64,000 bases of DNA. It comes from an uncultured bacterium. GTDB lineage: Bacteria; Vulcanimicrobiota; Xenobia; Xenobiales; Xenobiaceae. Each line of letters begins with the position of its first letter. Position 1 is the stretch's first letter. The notes beneath the pieces are model-generated. The model saw only the letters and a program-made list of their open reading frames with translations, had not been told where the DNA came from and did no database searches. Shown in pieces: positions 42,922-52,265 of the stretch. The stretch spans positions 1 to 64,000 of the forward strand of contig CAKTUZ010000010.1 in assembly GCA_934621605.1 (NCBI GenBank), in the 5' to 3' direction. The position numbers and the translations under genes were made by a program.

Positions 42922-43866
42922 CTAGAACTTACTTTCCACTAAGTCACCATTTTTGATCTTATTATCAGCTTCAACTTTTATAACTTGACATTCACTGGCT
43001 TCACTGTCAACATTGATAACCTGAACCTCAGCTACAGTCCTCTTAATTTTAATACTGCCCTTTTGTTCGTCACGACGTACATTAAAGACCATTTTTTGAG
43101 TAATACCGTGCTTGGATCCTAAGTTAATATAAACTTTGTCTCCTTCAACATAGGCCACAAAACCGGTGTATTTAACCTTAGCAGGCAAAGATTTGAATTT
43201 TACAGTATTGAGCTGGTCGGCCAAATCTTTGGCGATAGCATAATAAACATTGCCCATAGCACTGTCAGAAGAGGTACTTTTATTTGAGCTTGATCTAATA
43301 ATGCCGACATTGGTACTGCTGCTTCCTTTACCAATTTCGATATTTCTACGGCAGCTGGCAGTAGCGACAATACGAGCGGACTCACTGTCCAAAACTTTCA
43401 CTTCAATAGAAACTTTAGCAACATCGGGAGCCTTGCTCGATCCGCCTACGCCGAACATAGAGAACGAACTGCTTTTGCCTCTTTCTACAGCGAATTCTGT
43501 AATTTTACCTGTAATAAGATACTCTACTCCCAAAAGCTGCTTCATACGGGCGGCACTTTCAGCAGTAACAGCTCCGCTGGCTCCTAAGTTTTGCTCTTTG
43601 AGCACTAATTCCAGTTGCTCACGCTCAATAACGCTAAAACGATCAGAATTGGCCAATTCAGTAGTTAAAATAGCCGGAATAGATTGACCGACTTCGGTAG
43701 TATTAGCATTTCTGAATCCGGAATTATTGGTATCAAAATCTAGCACTGCGACAGTGTAAGGGCCATCAGAGGCAGGAGTATTTTGTGCTTGAGCCATCAA
43801 AGGCAACCAGAAACACCCCAAAGTTAAAACTAATAACGATAGGAAGAGCTTATTGCGAAAATTCAT
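42922..43866 (-). CDS. CsgG-like exported protein
   Basis: 314 residues with a signal peptide (hydrophobic 8-24). Residues about 36-200 match the CsgG/curli assembly domain: VAVLDFDTNN, ILTTELANSDRFSVIEREQLELVLKEQ, AARMKQLLGVEYLITGKITEF. The C-terminal part (220-314) resembles the FlgT-C/SH3-like domain (YVEGDKVYINLGSKHGIT). No lipobox Cys is seen at the processing site, so it is not an obvious lipoprotein pore. Such proteins assemble in the envelope, often with secretion or lipoprotein-trafficking systems. The following exported proteins may be partners. Confidence 0.85.
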   Translation of the reverse strand: MNFRNKLFLSLLVLTLGCFWLPLMAQAQNTPASDGPYTVAVLDFDTNNSGFRNANTTEVGQSIPAILTTELANSDRFSVIEREQLELVLKEQNLGASGAVTAESAARMKQLLGVEYLITGKITEFAVERGKSSSFSMFGVGGSSKAPDVAKVSIEVKVLDSESARIVATASCRRNIEIGKGSSSTNVGIIRSSSNKSTSSDSAMGNVYYAIAKDLADQLNTVKFKSLPAKVKYTGFVAYVEGDKVYINLGSKHGITQKMVFNVRRDEQKGSIKIKRTVAEVQVINVDSEASECQVIKVEADNKIKNGDLVESKF

Positions 43867-44206
43867 AATCGGGCTCCTGAAGAGAATATTGGCAATTTAT
43901 TATGCAGCTACGCAAATACAAGCCAGAAATGTACCATTTAATGCACTAAAAAAGGCTATTGCCGCTACACACCGACATTATACTATAACTACGTTAATAA
44001 GCATAGTATTATAATAATGTATACAAAATAATGGGCAATTATGTCTAAACCCCAAAACAGTCTCTATTCTTCCCCAGTGAGCAGGTGAGACCGCTACTTC
44101 TACGAAAAGAAGACTTGCGAAGTTGTCAAACTCTGGGACGACATCTTGCTGGAGCCGAGTGTTTGGCAATCTGCTTATTCTACTTTAAGTTGGAGAATAG
44201 TTTCGT
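43867..44206. promoter_or_regulatory. Divergent AT-rich region
   Basis: Between the CsgG-like gene (minus) and the 44207 gene (plus). It holds an imperfect AT-rich palindrome at about 43976-44019 (CATTATACTAT with ATAGTATTATAATAATG), a candidate operator. No RNA gene recognised. Confidence 0.4.
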
Positions 44207-44623
44207 ATGATTAACATAAAGAAATTGCTTGACAAAGCCGAGTTAGAGTACGAGGTTGATGACGATGGCGATTATCAAGTTGTCCTGAGTTTAGCTGAGG
44301 ATGATGAAGACGAAGATGAAGCTCGTACTCAAGTGGTAGTTGTCGGTACCGAAGCCCAAGAAGCTGGCTGTGCTGAATTCATCCACATCTATTCCAAAGC
44401 TGCCGATATTGACGATGTTCCCGAAGAAGATTTACTCGAATTACTCAAAGAGAACAGCGATTTTTCCTGCGGTGCTTGGGAAGTAGCTGGCGATCACTTG
44501 CTCTTCAATTGCAAAGTATTGGCTAATGATTTGTCCAGTGACGAGCTTTTAGATATCATCTCTATTGCCGCCAGAACTGCCGACGAAAAAGAAGCCGAAT
44601 ATTCCGACGAGGACATTAACTAA
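44207..44623 (+). CDS. Small acidic protein, YbjN/secretion-chaperone-like
   Basis: 138 residues, very acidic (EDDEDEDEAR and a DE-rich tail), no export signal. The predicted alternation of strands and helices (KLLDKAELEYEVDDDGDYQVVLSL, AGDHLLFNCKVLA, SSDELLDIISIAARTAD) resembles the YbjN / type III chaperone (CesT) fold. That call rests on pattern only. Such proteins dimerise and bind client proteins. It stands alone and ends at a terminator. Confidence 0.6.
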   Translation: MINIKKLLDKAELEYEVDDDGDYQVVLSLAEDDEDEDEARTQVVVVGTEAQEAGCAEFIHIYSKAADIDDVPEEDLLELLKENSDFSCGAWEVAGDHLLFNCKVLANDLSSDELLDIISIAARTADEKEAEYSDEDIN

Positions 44624-44651
44624 TCTAAGTCGTTTTCTATAAATAGGTAGG

Positions 44652-44714
44652 GCTCCCGGTCTTAGTTTATAATTGGAACAAGTTTTCAAAAATAAATAAT
44701 CGGGAGCTTTTTTA
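44652..44714 (+). terminator. Terminator of the 44207 gene
   Basis: GCTCCCG (44652-44658 region) pairs with CGGGAGC (44701-44707) across a long loop, followed by six Ts. Confidence 0.6.
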
Positions 44715-44760
44715 TTACTTTGAGCGGCCACCTTCTTAAGATCAAGTCATGATCGCGCCC

Positions 44761-45474
44761 CTAAACCAAATCAGCAATTACATTTTGAAAAGCAGCTTGC
44801 ACCTCTTCAGGCTGCAGCTTTTCAAATCCTAAAGTATATAAATCGACGCCGGGCTCTGCGCCAGGAATAATTTTATGCAAAAGCTCGATATCGTAGCGGC
44901 GCACTATAACCCCATGTTGCAACAATTTGCCATTATGGCGCACTTGAGCGCTACCCACAAACTTACGGCCGTAGGCAGTAATTTCCCCTGGAGCAGTTAC
45001 GGCCATACAAGAAGGATGAGAAGCTCCGCTAGGTACAGAGCCGCCCGCAGCAGCTGTTACCGGCAAACCTAGCTGTTGCAAAGCTTTACCCAAGACGGCA
45101 GCAATATCGGCAAAAGCCTGCGCTATTTTTAAACGGCTGTCCACTTCAGGCAAAATCACAGCATAAGTTATTTCCCCAGGCATATGCAATAAAGCCCGGC
45201 CTCCAGTAGGACGACGTACCACTTCTACTTGGCAAGCACGGCACAGCTCAGTCTCAACCCAACTGCTACTTTGGTTGCGTCCTAAACTTAAGGTAGGCTT
45301 AACCCAACTGTAAAGACGCAGAATCGGCCTTTGGCATTCCTCCATCAGTTGCAAATCACGAGCCATATTTTCAGCTCCACTTAAAGGAAAATCAATGATA
45401 TAATGCCAAGCATCGGTTGAATATTGTTTAAGAAAATTCTGGTTCACGTTATCAAACTGTCCTCTATTCAACAA
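44761..45474 (-). CDS. lipM: Octanoyltransferase LipM-like / lipoate ligase family
   Basis: 237 residues of the BPL/LplA/LipB fold. The signatures RRPTGGRALLH, ITYAVI and AYGRKFVGSAQVRHNGKLLQHGVI are present. A Cys precedes the binding lysine region (HPSCMAV), as in LipM, which transfers octanoate from ACP to GcvH through a Cys thioester. LplA ligases lack this Cys. Placement directly after the glycine cleavage genes fits modification of GcvH. The choice of LipM over LipL or LplA is moderately supported. Confidence 0.82.
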   Translation of the reverse strand: MLNRGQFDNVNQNFLKQYSTDAWHYIIDFPLSGAENMARDLQLMEECQRPILRLYSWVKPTLSLGRNQSSSWVETELCRACQVEVVRRPTGGRALLHMPGEITYAVILPEVDSRLKIAQAFADIAAVLGKALQQLGLPVTAAAGGSVPSGASHPSCMAVTAPGEITAYGRKFVGSAQVRHNGKLLQHGVIVRRYDIELLHKIIPGAEPGVDLYTLGFEKLQPEEVQAAFQNVIADLV

Positions 45475-45520
45475 AAAAAGCTCCCCCTGTCCTTTAATGA
45501 AGTAACGCGAGGAGCTTTTT
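45473..45520. terminator. Terminator of the gcv operon
   Basis: AAAAAAAGCTCC and GGAGCTTTTT arms (45473-45484, 45511-45520) flank a 26-base loop. On the minus strand the stem is followed by seven Ts, directly after gcvPB and overlapping the lipM start, so lipM may be partly uncoupled. Confidence 0.8.
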
Positions 45521-45545
45521 CATAAAGATACTTTCGAATTTGAAA

Positions 45546-46985
45546 CTACTTCGGCTGTTGTAAAACCGGCTTACGGGCTGCCTTAGTTTCATCTAATCTG
45601 GTAACAGGCAGATTCCTAGGTGCTTCATGTAAACTTTCACCGCTTTCGTTAGCTGCAATATCCAACATAGCTTCAATAAACTCATCCATAACTTCCTTAC
45701 TTTCGGTTTCGGTAGGCTCAATCATCAGAGCCTCCTCCACTATCAGAGGGAAATAAATAGTGGGAGCATGGAATCCCTTATCAAGCAAAGCCTTGGCAAT
45801 ATCTAAGGCATGTAAGCCTTTAGCTTTTTTCAATTCGGAAGCGGAAAGCACAAATTCGTGCATACAAACACTGTCAAAAGGCAATTTGTACGCTCCTTTT
45901 AAACGTACACGCATATAGTTGGCCGCCAGAACAGCCAAACGACTGGCTTGACGCAAGCCTTCAGCACCCAAAGAACGTATGTAAGCATAAGCTTTAACTA
46001 GAACCAAAAAATTGCCCCAAAACATACGTACGCGGCCTATAGTATTTTGTGCTTTTTCCAAGACAAAACCATTTTCACTCTTTACTACAATAGGACCAGG
46101 CAAGAAAGCAGATAATTTGCCTTTGGTTCCCACCGGACCACTACCTGGACCTCCGCCACCATGAGGAGTGGAAAAAGTTTTATGCAAATTAAGGTGTACC
46201 ATATCGAAGCCCATATCGCCAGGCCTAGCAATGCCCATTAAAGCATTCATATTAGCGCCATCATAATAGACAACCGCACCCGCCTCATGCAAAATCTGAC
46301 AAATTTCTTCGATATGAGCCTCAAATAAGCCCAAAGTACTGGGATTGGTCAACATTAAAGCGGCAACCTTAGGACTCATATGAGCTTTAAGAGCTTCAAT
46401 ATCAACCGAGCCGTCGACAGCCGAAGGAATGGTAACTACCTCAAAACCGGCCAGAGCAGCCGAAGCAGGATTAGTGCCGTGCGAAGAGTCAGGTACAATA
46501 ATAACAGTACGCTCTTGACCTAAAGAGCGGAAATAAGCGGCAATGGTAAATAAAGCGGTAACTTCACCGTGCGCTCCGGCAGAAGGCTGCAAGGTAATAC
46601 TGTCCATACCGGTAATTTCGGCTAAGCTTTGTTGCAACTCATACATAAGTTGTAACGCGCCCTGAGCATGTTCACTTTCGGTTAAAGGATGAAGCTCGGT
46701 AAAACCTGACAGAGCAGCCACAGTTTCATTCACTCTAGGATTATACTTCATAGTGCAGGAGCCCAAAGGATAAAACTGTGTATCTACCGAGTAATTCTTC
46801 TGCGAAAGGCCTACGAAATGGCGCATAACGTCCAATTCGGACAGTTCGGGCAACTCTAAAGGCTCTTGACGCAGCATAGAAGCGGGAATAAGATCAGCTT
46901 CTTTTATCGGCGGACAATCACTCTGCGGAGGCATAGTGCCAAGGCGGCCGGAATGGGACTTTTCAAATAAAGTCTTAGTGATCAT
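45546..46985 (-). CDS. gcvPB: Glycine dehydrogenase (decarboxylating) subunit 2
   Basis: 479 residues, the PLP-bearing half of the split P-protein. The Schiff-base Lys lies in VHLNLHKTFSTPHGGGGPG. Also typical are FYPLGSCTMKYNPR near the start, SAGAHGEVTALF and DSSHGTNPASAALAG. Together with GcvPA it decarboxylates glycine and loads the aminomethyl group onto lipoyl-GcvH. A C-terminal Arg/Lys-rich tail of about 25 residues is slightly long. It begins seven bases after gcvPA. Confidence 0.96.
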   Translation of the reverse strand: MITKTLFEKSHSGRLGTMPPQSDCPPIKEADLIPASMLRQEPLELPELSELDVMRHFVGLSQKNYSVDTQFYPLGSCTMKYNPRVNETVAALSGFTELHPLTESEHAQGALQLMYELQQSLAEITGMDSITLQPSAGAHGEVTALFTIAAYFRSLGQERTVIIVPDSSHGTNPASAALAGFEVVTIPSAVDGSVDIEALKAHMSPKVAALMLTNPSTLGLFEAHIEEICQILHEAGAVVYYDGANMNALMGIARPGDMGFDMVHLNLHKTFSTPHGGGGPGSGPVGTKGKLSAFLPGPIVVKSENGFVLEKAQNTIGRVRMFWGNFLVLVKAYAYIRSLGAEGLRQASRLAVLAANYMRVRLKGAYKLPFDSVCMHEFVLSASELKKAKGLHALDIAKALLDKGFHAPTIYFPLIVEEALMIEPTETESKEVMDEFIEAMLDIAANESGESLHEAPRNLPVTRLDETKAARKPVLQQPK

Positions 46986-46992
46986 TTTTATG

Positions 46993-48336
46993 TTAAACCT
47001 CCTTACCGCTACGCAAAGCGCTGATAAGCTCGTCGATTTGAGCGGCTTTAGTCAGTTCAGTACAACATAAAAGCACACAGTCTGGCAGTTCCGGATAATC
47101 TTTCTCCAGCAAATAGCCGCCTTGTATACCTTCACAGGCCAAATATTGCATAAGTTTGTCCGCTCTGCCCTGAGGACAACGCAGCACAAACTCATTGTAG
47201 GTGAGGCCGGAGAAAGGCAGCGCGAAACCTTCAAGCTTGGCCGCTTGTTCCTTTAAATACGCAGAACTCTGCAACGAACTCAAAGCAGCCTTTTTAAGAC
47301 CGACAGGTCCCAAAAGACTGAGATACACAGTCGTAGCCAAAGCACACAGAGCTTGATTGGAACAAATATTGGAAGAAGCTTTTTCACGGCGAATATGCTG
47401 CTCGCGAGCTTGCAAAGTCAAGCAAAAACCACGACGACCTTGAGCGTCTTCTGTAAGACCAACCAAGCGTCCAGGGATGCGACGCATAAGCTTATTAGTA
47501 CAAGCCAAGAAACCGACATAAGGGCCACCATAAGCCACAGGATTACCTAAAGCCTGAGCGTCACCGCAACAAATATCAGCACCGTAAGTTCCAGGCGAGC
47601 GCAATAAAGCCAAGCATACGGGATCGGAAACTTCCACAATGGCCAAAGCTCCAGCAACATGAGCTTTTTGACAAAGAGCTTCACCATCTTCAATAATGCC
47701 CAAAAAATTGGGGGTTTGTATCAATACGGCTGCAACATCGGCACTAACTTCAGTTAAATCAGTTTGGCCGGTTCGGGGATTGAGCGGAATTTCTTCTACT
47801 TGCACGGAGCTGTCCGCCAAGTAGGTAGCGATAATTTCACGAATTTGCGGGTGTAAACCGCGTGAAACCAACACTTTAGAGCGCCTGGTTTGCGCCACAG
47901 CCATTAAAATGGCATCGGCGGCGGCAGTACCTCCGTCATATACGGAAGCGTTGGCTACATCTAAACCGGTCAGACGACAAATTAAGCTCTGAAACTCAAA
48001 AATAGTTTGTAAAGTACCCTGACTGGCTTCAGCCTGATAAGGAGTGTAAGCCGTCAAAAATTCAGAGCGTGAAATAATATGATTGACAATGGAGGGAATA
48101 AAGTGGCGATAGGCACCTGCTCCCAAGAAGCTACCTCCACCGAACATACCGTTACGATCGGCTAAATTTTTAAAGTAATTGATTAAATCATATTCGCTTA
48201 AAGCTTCCGGCAATTGCAAAGGACGATTTAAGAGCAATTTCTCAGGGATCGAAGCAAACAATTCTTCCCAAGAGCCGACACCTACTTCGGCCAGCATAGT
48301 TTCTATATCGGCCGGAGTATGGGGAGTGTAGGTCAT
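46993..48336 (-). CDS. gcvPA: Glycine dehydrogenase (decarboxylating) subunit 1
   Basis: 447 residues, the non-PLP half of the split P-protein. Landmarks are MFGGGSFLGAGAYRHFIPS, FLTAYTPYQAEASQGTLQ, DGGTAAADA and GRLVGLTEDAQGRRGFCLTLQAREQHIRREKA, then SNICSNQAL. The ATG overlaps the TAA of gcvH by one base (translational coupling). Length and motifs are standard for the two-subunit enzyme of Firmicutes and many other bacteria. Confidence 0.96.
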   Translation of the reverse strand: MTYTPHTPADIETMLAEVGVGSWEELFASIPEKLLLNRPLQLPEALSEYDLINYFKNLADRNGMFGGGSFLGAGAYRHFIPSIVNHIISRSEFLTAYTPYQAEASQGTLQTIFEFQSLICRLTGLDVANASVYDGGTAAADAILMAVAQTRRSKVLVSRGLHPQIREIIATYLADSSVQVEEIPLNPRTGQTDLTEVSADVAAVLIQTPNFLGIIEDGEALCQKAHVAGALAIVEVSDPVCLALLRSPGTYGADICCGDAQALGNPVAYGGPYVGFLACTNKLMRRIPGRLVGLTEDAQGRRGFCLTLQAREQHIRREKASSNICSNQALCALATTVYLSLLGPVGLKKAALSSLQSSAYLKEQAAKLEGFALPFSGLTYNEFVLRCPQGRADKLMQYLACEGIQGGYLLEKDYPELPDCVLLCCTELTKAAQIDELISALRSGKEV

Positions 48337-48734
48337 TAAGCGTCCTCCGTAATCTTCTTGTAAGCAGCAGCGTCTAAAAGGTTATCCAAGTCGGCAGGAT
48401 TATTCATTTTGATGCGAGCTATCCAGCCTTTACCAAAGGGCTCTTGGTTGATGATCTCGGGAGTAAATTCATCATTGTCTTCACAGAGACAAGGATTGAT
48501 CTCAATAACCTCACCGCTAACCGGAGCATACATATCGGACACGGTTTTAACAGACTCCACAGTGCCTAAGGCCTCGCCCTGCGAGTACAACTTACCTACT
48601 TCAGGGACTTCAACAAAAACAATATCACCCAACTGCTCTTGGGCAAAATAAGTAATACCTACCACAGCCACGTCGTCTTCGATTACACGTACCCACTCGT
48701 GATCGTTGGTATATTTGAGATCCTGAGGAATCAT
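48336..48734 (-). CDS. gcvH: Glycine cleavage system H protein
   Basis: 132 residues from ATG 48734, nine bases after AAGGAGA; a frame extending to 48860 has no support. It begins IPQDLKYTNDHEWVRV as usual. The lipoylated Lys is in GTVESVKTVSDMYAPVSG, and GKGWIARIKMNNP follows. It shuttles the aminomethyl intermediate between the P, T and L proteins. No lipoamide dehydrogenase (L protein) is in the window. Confidence 0.96.
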   Translation of the reverse strand: MIPQDLKYTNDHEWVRVIEDDVAVVGITYFAQEQLGDIVFVEVPEVGKLYSQGEALGTVESVKTVSDMYAPVSGEVIEINPCLCEDNDEFTPEIINQEPFGKGWIARIKMNNPADLDNLLDAAAYKKITEDA

Positions 48735-49143
48735 AGTGAAATTCTCCTTATGCTGCAAGAAAGTAGTCCCGGCTATTCTGTCAATAACTTGCCAGAAAGA
48801 CCCATAACCGAAAAGACGGCTCCTTTTATACTCAAAGAAACCGCCCTTGTTGTGAACCACCCATCACCTAAAGGTAACGGACTCCTAAAGAGCTGACGCT
48901 CCTATTTAAGAAGTTTGATACTTAAGTTTCCACCTATCACTAGGAGATACTTATTCTTACGGGCGTGTCCACTTCGCCCCTACTGTATAGGACATCCATA
49001 TCCACAACGCTAACTTCGCATATCGTATCATATACTTTACTAAGAATATAGCATTGCAGTAAAAATATATTCCGTCCAAAACCGACGCCATTCATCTCAC
49101 AGTTTAAAGACAGCGGGTTTCCGGCCAATATACCTTATAACAC
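48735..49143 (-). promoter_or_regulatory. 409-base structured gap between gcvT and gcvH
   Basis: No gene was found. On the minus strand CTCCTA (48946-48941) pairs perfectly with TAGGAG (48904-48899), enclosing TGATA/TATCA (48939-48935 with 48920-48916). A second hairpin GTTACC-TTTA-GGTGAT lies near 48881-48866. Such a long gap inside an otherwise tight operon suggests an internal promoter or a leader RNA. It does not match the glycine riboswitch consensus. Confidence 0.4.
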
Positions 49144-50256
49144 TTAACGGCGCACGCTGCCACGCACAAAGGGAGGGCGCTGTACCAAAGCAGACTCATG
49201 GCGATTGGTACGAACTCGAATATTCAATTCTCTGCCTTCTTTTTTGTAAGCACTCTTGACCAAAGCTAAACAGACTCCACGTCCCAAAGAGGGAGAGAAA
49301 GTACCACTGGTAACAACTCCGACTTCTTGACCGTCTTCATCTTCAACAACATGACCCTGGCGAGGAATGGCTCGACCTCTCATCACCATACCGACAATAG
49401 CAGTTTCCGCTCCTTGCTCTTTCTGAGCTTTGAGTACTTCTTTACCGATAAAATCAGAATCGGTAAAGCGCACTACCCACCCCAACGAAGTATTGATAGG
49501 AGTTGTATTTTCGGTAATTTCATGGCCGTAAAGCGAATAGCCAGCCTCCAAGCGCAAAGTATCACGTGCCCCCAAACCTATGGGCCAGCAACCTTCTTTA
49601 CGTAGAGCCTCCCAAACTTTATAAGCTTCGTCCCAAGGAGCATAAATCTCGAAACCATCTTCACCAGTATAACCGGTGCGAGAGATTACCACCTCCACTC
49701 CCTGAAAATCACCTCTGGTTAGATGGTAATAAGCCAAAGGCTCTAAATCTGCGGCAGTAAAAGGCTGCAATATAGTTTGAGCTTTAGGGCCTTGAATGGC
49801 AATTAAAGCTGTTTCCATAGAAATATTTCTAAGCTTAACCTTACCTTTAAGATGAGCTTTTATCCACTCATAATCTTTGGTGCAGTTGGCAGCATTAACT
49901 ACCAGCCAATAGTAAGCGACACCTTCATCAATATCTTCAAAACGATAAACAAGTAAATCGTCAATAATCATGCCGTTTTCTCGGCACATACAAGTGTACA
50001 TACACTGGCCCGGAGCCATACGATATACGTCGTTAGTAATTAAGCTGTCAATAAACTCGGAAGCGTCGGGGCCAGAAATTTCAAATTCGCCCATATGAGT
50101 CAAATCAAAAATGCCTACTTCAGAACGTACAGCCAAATGCTCGCTTTTTATACCAGTATATTCTACAGGCATTTCCCAACCGGCAAAATCGACCATCTTA
50201 CCGCCATCACGTCGATGAGCCTCATAGAGAGGAGTGTGCAAAAGTTCGTTAGCCAC
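49144..50256 (-). CDS. gcvT: Aminomethyltransferase (glycine cleavage T protein)
   Basis: About 370 residues. The GTG at 50256 is chosen because AAAGGAG lies six bases upstream; the frame is open further to 50382 but without a start signal. Landmarks: FAGWEMPVEYTGIKSEHLAVR, FDLTHMGEFEISG, ISRTGYTGEDGFEIY, GLGARDTLRLEAGYSLYGHE, and the C-terminal GVVTSGTFSPSLGRGVCLA. It transfers the methylene group to tetrahydrofolate and releases ammonia. Confidence 0.96.
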   Translation of the reverse strand: MANELLHTPLYEAHRRDGGKMVDFAGWEMPVEYTGIKSEHLAVRSEVGIFDLTHMGEFEISGPDASEFIDSLITNDVYRMAPGQCMYTCMCRENGMIIDDLLVYRFEDIDEGVAYYWLVVNAANCTKDYEWIKAHLKGKVKLRNISMETALIAIQGPKAQTILQPFTAADLEPLAYYHLTRGDFQGVEVVISRTGYTGEDGFEIYAPWDEAYKVWEALRKEGCWPIGLGARDTLRLEAGYSLYGHEITENTTPINTSLGWVVRFTDSDFIGKEVLKAQKEQGAETAIVGMVMRGRAIPRQGHVVEDEDGQEVGVVTSGTFSPSLGRGVCLALVKSAYKKEGRELNIRVRTNRHESALVQRPPFVRGSVRR

Positions 50257-50380
50257 AACATGCTCCTTTACTGCGCGGCCCTTTTTTTGGTTTGGCCGTC
50301 CGCTTTTTTCAAGCTCTCTGCCTGTATTTTGCCAATAAAAAACACAAGCCATGCGCGACGCTTTTTCTAGGAATACAAAC

Positions 50381-50424
50381 AAAAAACCTACTGAAAAACA
50401 ACCAGGCCAAAGCAGTAGCTCAAA
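50381..50424 (-). terminator. Possible terminator of ribF
   Basis: On the minus strand CTACTG pairs with CAGTAG around a long loop, followed by GTTTTTTG. The stem is short. Confidence 0.35.
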
Positions 50425-50436
50425 AAAAAGGACAGT

Positions 50437-51423
50437 TCACTGTGGCAATCCGGCCACTATTGTTTGCACTTTCAATTTATCTTTAGCAACTTGGGCCACA
50501 AAAGCTTCGGCACTGGGAAAATGCACTTGCCCACGCACCATTTCAATAAGTTCCACTTCTAGATGCCAGCCATAAAGCTCATCAGGACCGAACTGTTCTG
50601 GCTCAGTTAAAAGAAAAACTTCTAAAACATCACGTCCATGATCAAAAGTGGGACGATTACCCCAATAAGCCAATCCAGGCAACCTAAAAAACGCTCCGGA
50701 TTCGGCATTTCCAGGACGAGTTAGATAACAAACTGCGGCAAAAACTCCACGCGGAGGCTTTACTAACATAGAATCGACTTCAATATTGGCCGTAGGAATA
50801 TTCAAAGTGCGCCCTACTTTGCGACCGTGAATAATTTCACCGCCAACTCTATAACGCCGTCCCCACAAATGACAAGCTCTTTGCAACTGCCCATCTTCCA
50901 CCAAACGGCGCAACAAACTCGATGAAATAATCTCATTATCCAAACAAAACGGTGCAATTATCTCGGTGGTAAAACCAAATTCAGAGCCCAATTTTTGCAG
51001 CATCTGTACATCGCCTGCAGCACGACATCCAAAACGATAGTTATACCCAACTACAACTTGGGCAGCCTTAAGCCTTTCAACCAAAACACAAGATACAAAG
51101 TCAGTTGGATCTATGGAAGCAAATTCACTATTAAAAGGTACAGCTACAGGCTCCAAGCCCATGTTTTTAATAATATTAAGACGCTCGTCTAAGGAACAAA
51201 GCAATTTGACTCCCTTATCCGGAGTTAAAATCCAGCTGGGGTGCTCTCTAAAGGTAAAAACCACAGGACGCAAACCTAGGCTGTAAGCCAATTCTTTAGT
51301 CTTATAAAGCAAAGCCGCATGGCCACGATGTACGCCGTCAAAAAAGCCCAGGGCAACCGCGCTGGGCTCAGAACCGAAATTGTGCTCTGAAAAAAGGCTG
51401 TTCAAAGCAAAAAAATTATTCAT
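50437..51423 (-). CDS. ribF: Bifunctional riboflavin kinase / FAD synthetase
   Basis: About 328 residues. The N-terminal adenylyltransferase has GFFDGVHRGHAAL and VVGYNYRFGCRAAGDV. The C-terminal kinase has GGEIIHGRKVGRTLNIPTANI and a final helix. It converts riboflavin to FMN and FAD. The start at ATG 51423 overlaps the preceding SPOR gene through ATGAATAA; an upstream open extension to 51531 has no start signal. Coupling to a SPOR protein is unusual. FMN could serve the nitroreductase, and FAD lipoamide dehydrogenase. Confidence 0.95.
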   Translation of the reverse strand: MNNFFALNSLFSEHNFGSEPSAVALGFFDGVHRGHAALLYKTKELAYSLGLRPVVFTFREHPSWILTPDKGVKLLCSLDERLNIIKNMGLEPVAVPFNSEFASIDPTDFVSCVLVERLKAAQVVVGYNYRFGCRAAGDVQMLQKLGSEFGFTTEIIAPFCLDNEIISSSLLRRLVEDGQLQRACHLWGRRYRVGGEIIHGRKVGRTLNIPTANIEVDSMLVKPPRGVFAAVCYLTRPGNAESGAFFRLPGLAYWGNRPTFDHGRDVLEVFLLTEPEQFGPDELYGWHLEVELIEMVRGQVHFPSAEAFVAQVAKDKLKVQTIVAGLPQ

Positions 51424-52129
51424 CGAGGTAGACTTCAATATTGGCACCCTTAAGGGCTTCCAACTTAGCATTGGCCTCCTCCACAGTAGCGTAGGGAGTA
51501 CTAGTAATTCTGTAGGCAGTACCACCTTCAACAGGGATCTCCTGGACTAAATAAGGTACGCCTTCCTGCTCCAAACGAGCTTCCAAAGAGTCGACTGTCT
51601 CTTTTTGCATAAAAGAGCCAAAGAAGAGCACCCGTCCGGACGTATTATTTCCAGCAGCAGAAGTTGCCGCACTGTTGCCGATGCTTTCACTAGAAGCCAG
51701 TTTGGCGTTCTCATTTCTCTGAGAATCTGATGCTCCAGTTCCACCACTCGAGCTGCCCCCCACAACCGAAGGCGTCTCCTGAGGCGTAATATCAATAACC
51801 GGAGTCCCATTGTCAGCTCTAACCACACCAGATACAGGCGTTTCGCTGACCGGCTCTACTACTAATGTATCGTCAGCTTTAGCTTCGACATTTTTATTGT
51901 TAATTCTGTCAAGTTCGTCTTGCTTATCCTTAGCCAGATTGCCCAACACAGGCGGAGTTCTGGTCGGCATAGCCGAAACACTGGAAACTTTGTCAGCGTC
52001 AGTTAAATATTTATCAACAGTCGTATGACCTAACATAGCCCCTATGACAGCGAAGACCCAAATAAGAGCAAAGCTGGTAAAGATCATCCTCATCCAAAAA
52101 CCATCACGCTGCCGCTGAGCCTGAGCCAT
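51416..52129 (-). CDS. SPOR-domain membrane protein
   Basis: 237 residues: a short cytoplasmic N-terminus, one transmembrane helix (about 13-34), a long Ser/Thr/Pro-rich periplasmic linker, and a C-terminal SPOR domain (about 160-237, VLFFGSFMQKETVDSLEARLEQEGVPYLVQ). SPOR domains bind denuded glycan at division sites. AGGAGG precedes the ATG by about nine bases. It fits with the SEDS/PBP, NagZ and Lgt genes in a cell-wall theme. An RNA element (copy B) lies 135 bases upstream. Confidence 0.9.
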   Translation of the reverse strand: MAQAQRQRDGFWMRMIFTSFALIWVFAVIGAMLGHTTVDKYLTDADKVSSVSAMPTRTPPVLGNLAKDKQDELDRINNKNVEAKADDTLVVEPVSETPVSGVVRADNGTPVIDITPQETPSVVGGSSSGGTGASDSQRNENAKLASSESIGNSAATSAAGNNTSGRVLFFGSFMQKETVDSLEARLEQEGVPYLVQEIPVEGGTAYRITSTPYATVEEANAKLEALKGANIEVYLDE

Positions 52130-52265
52130 AATATATAAACCTCCTAAACTTAACGCAGCTAAAAAAAGTAACCGGATCTAAAGAGAGGCCTGACGCATCC
52201 ACCCATTGGCGACAAAATCAAACCTCTCACCAATTGCCGAAGAAGAGCTTTTTCCCTTCCCAACC

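Noticed and set aside
48850..48885. GATGGGTGGTTCAC on the minus strand, similar to a T-box antiterminator.
   Set aside because: The full AGGGTGGnACCGCG motif and the specifier stem are missing, and the gene is not a synthetase or amino-acid transporter.
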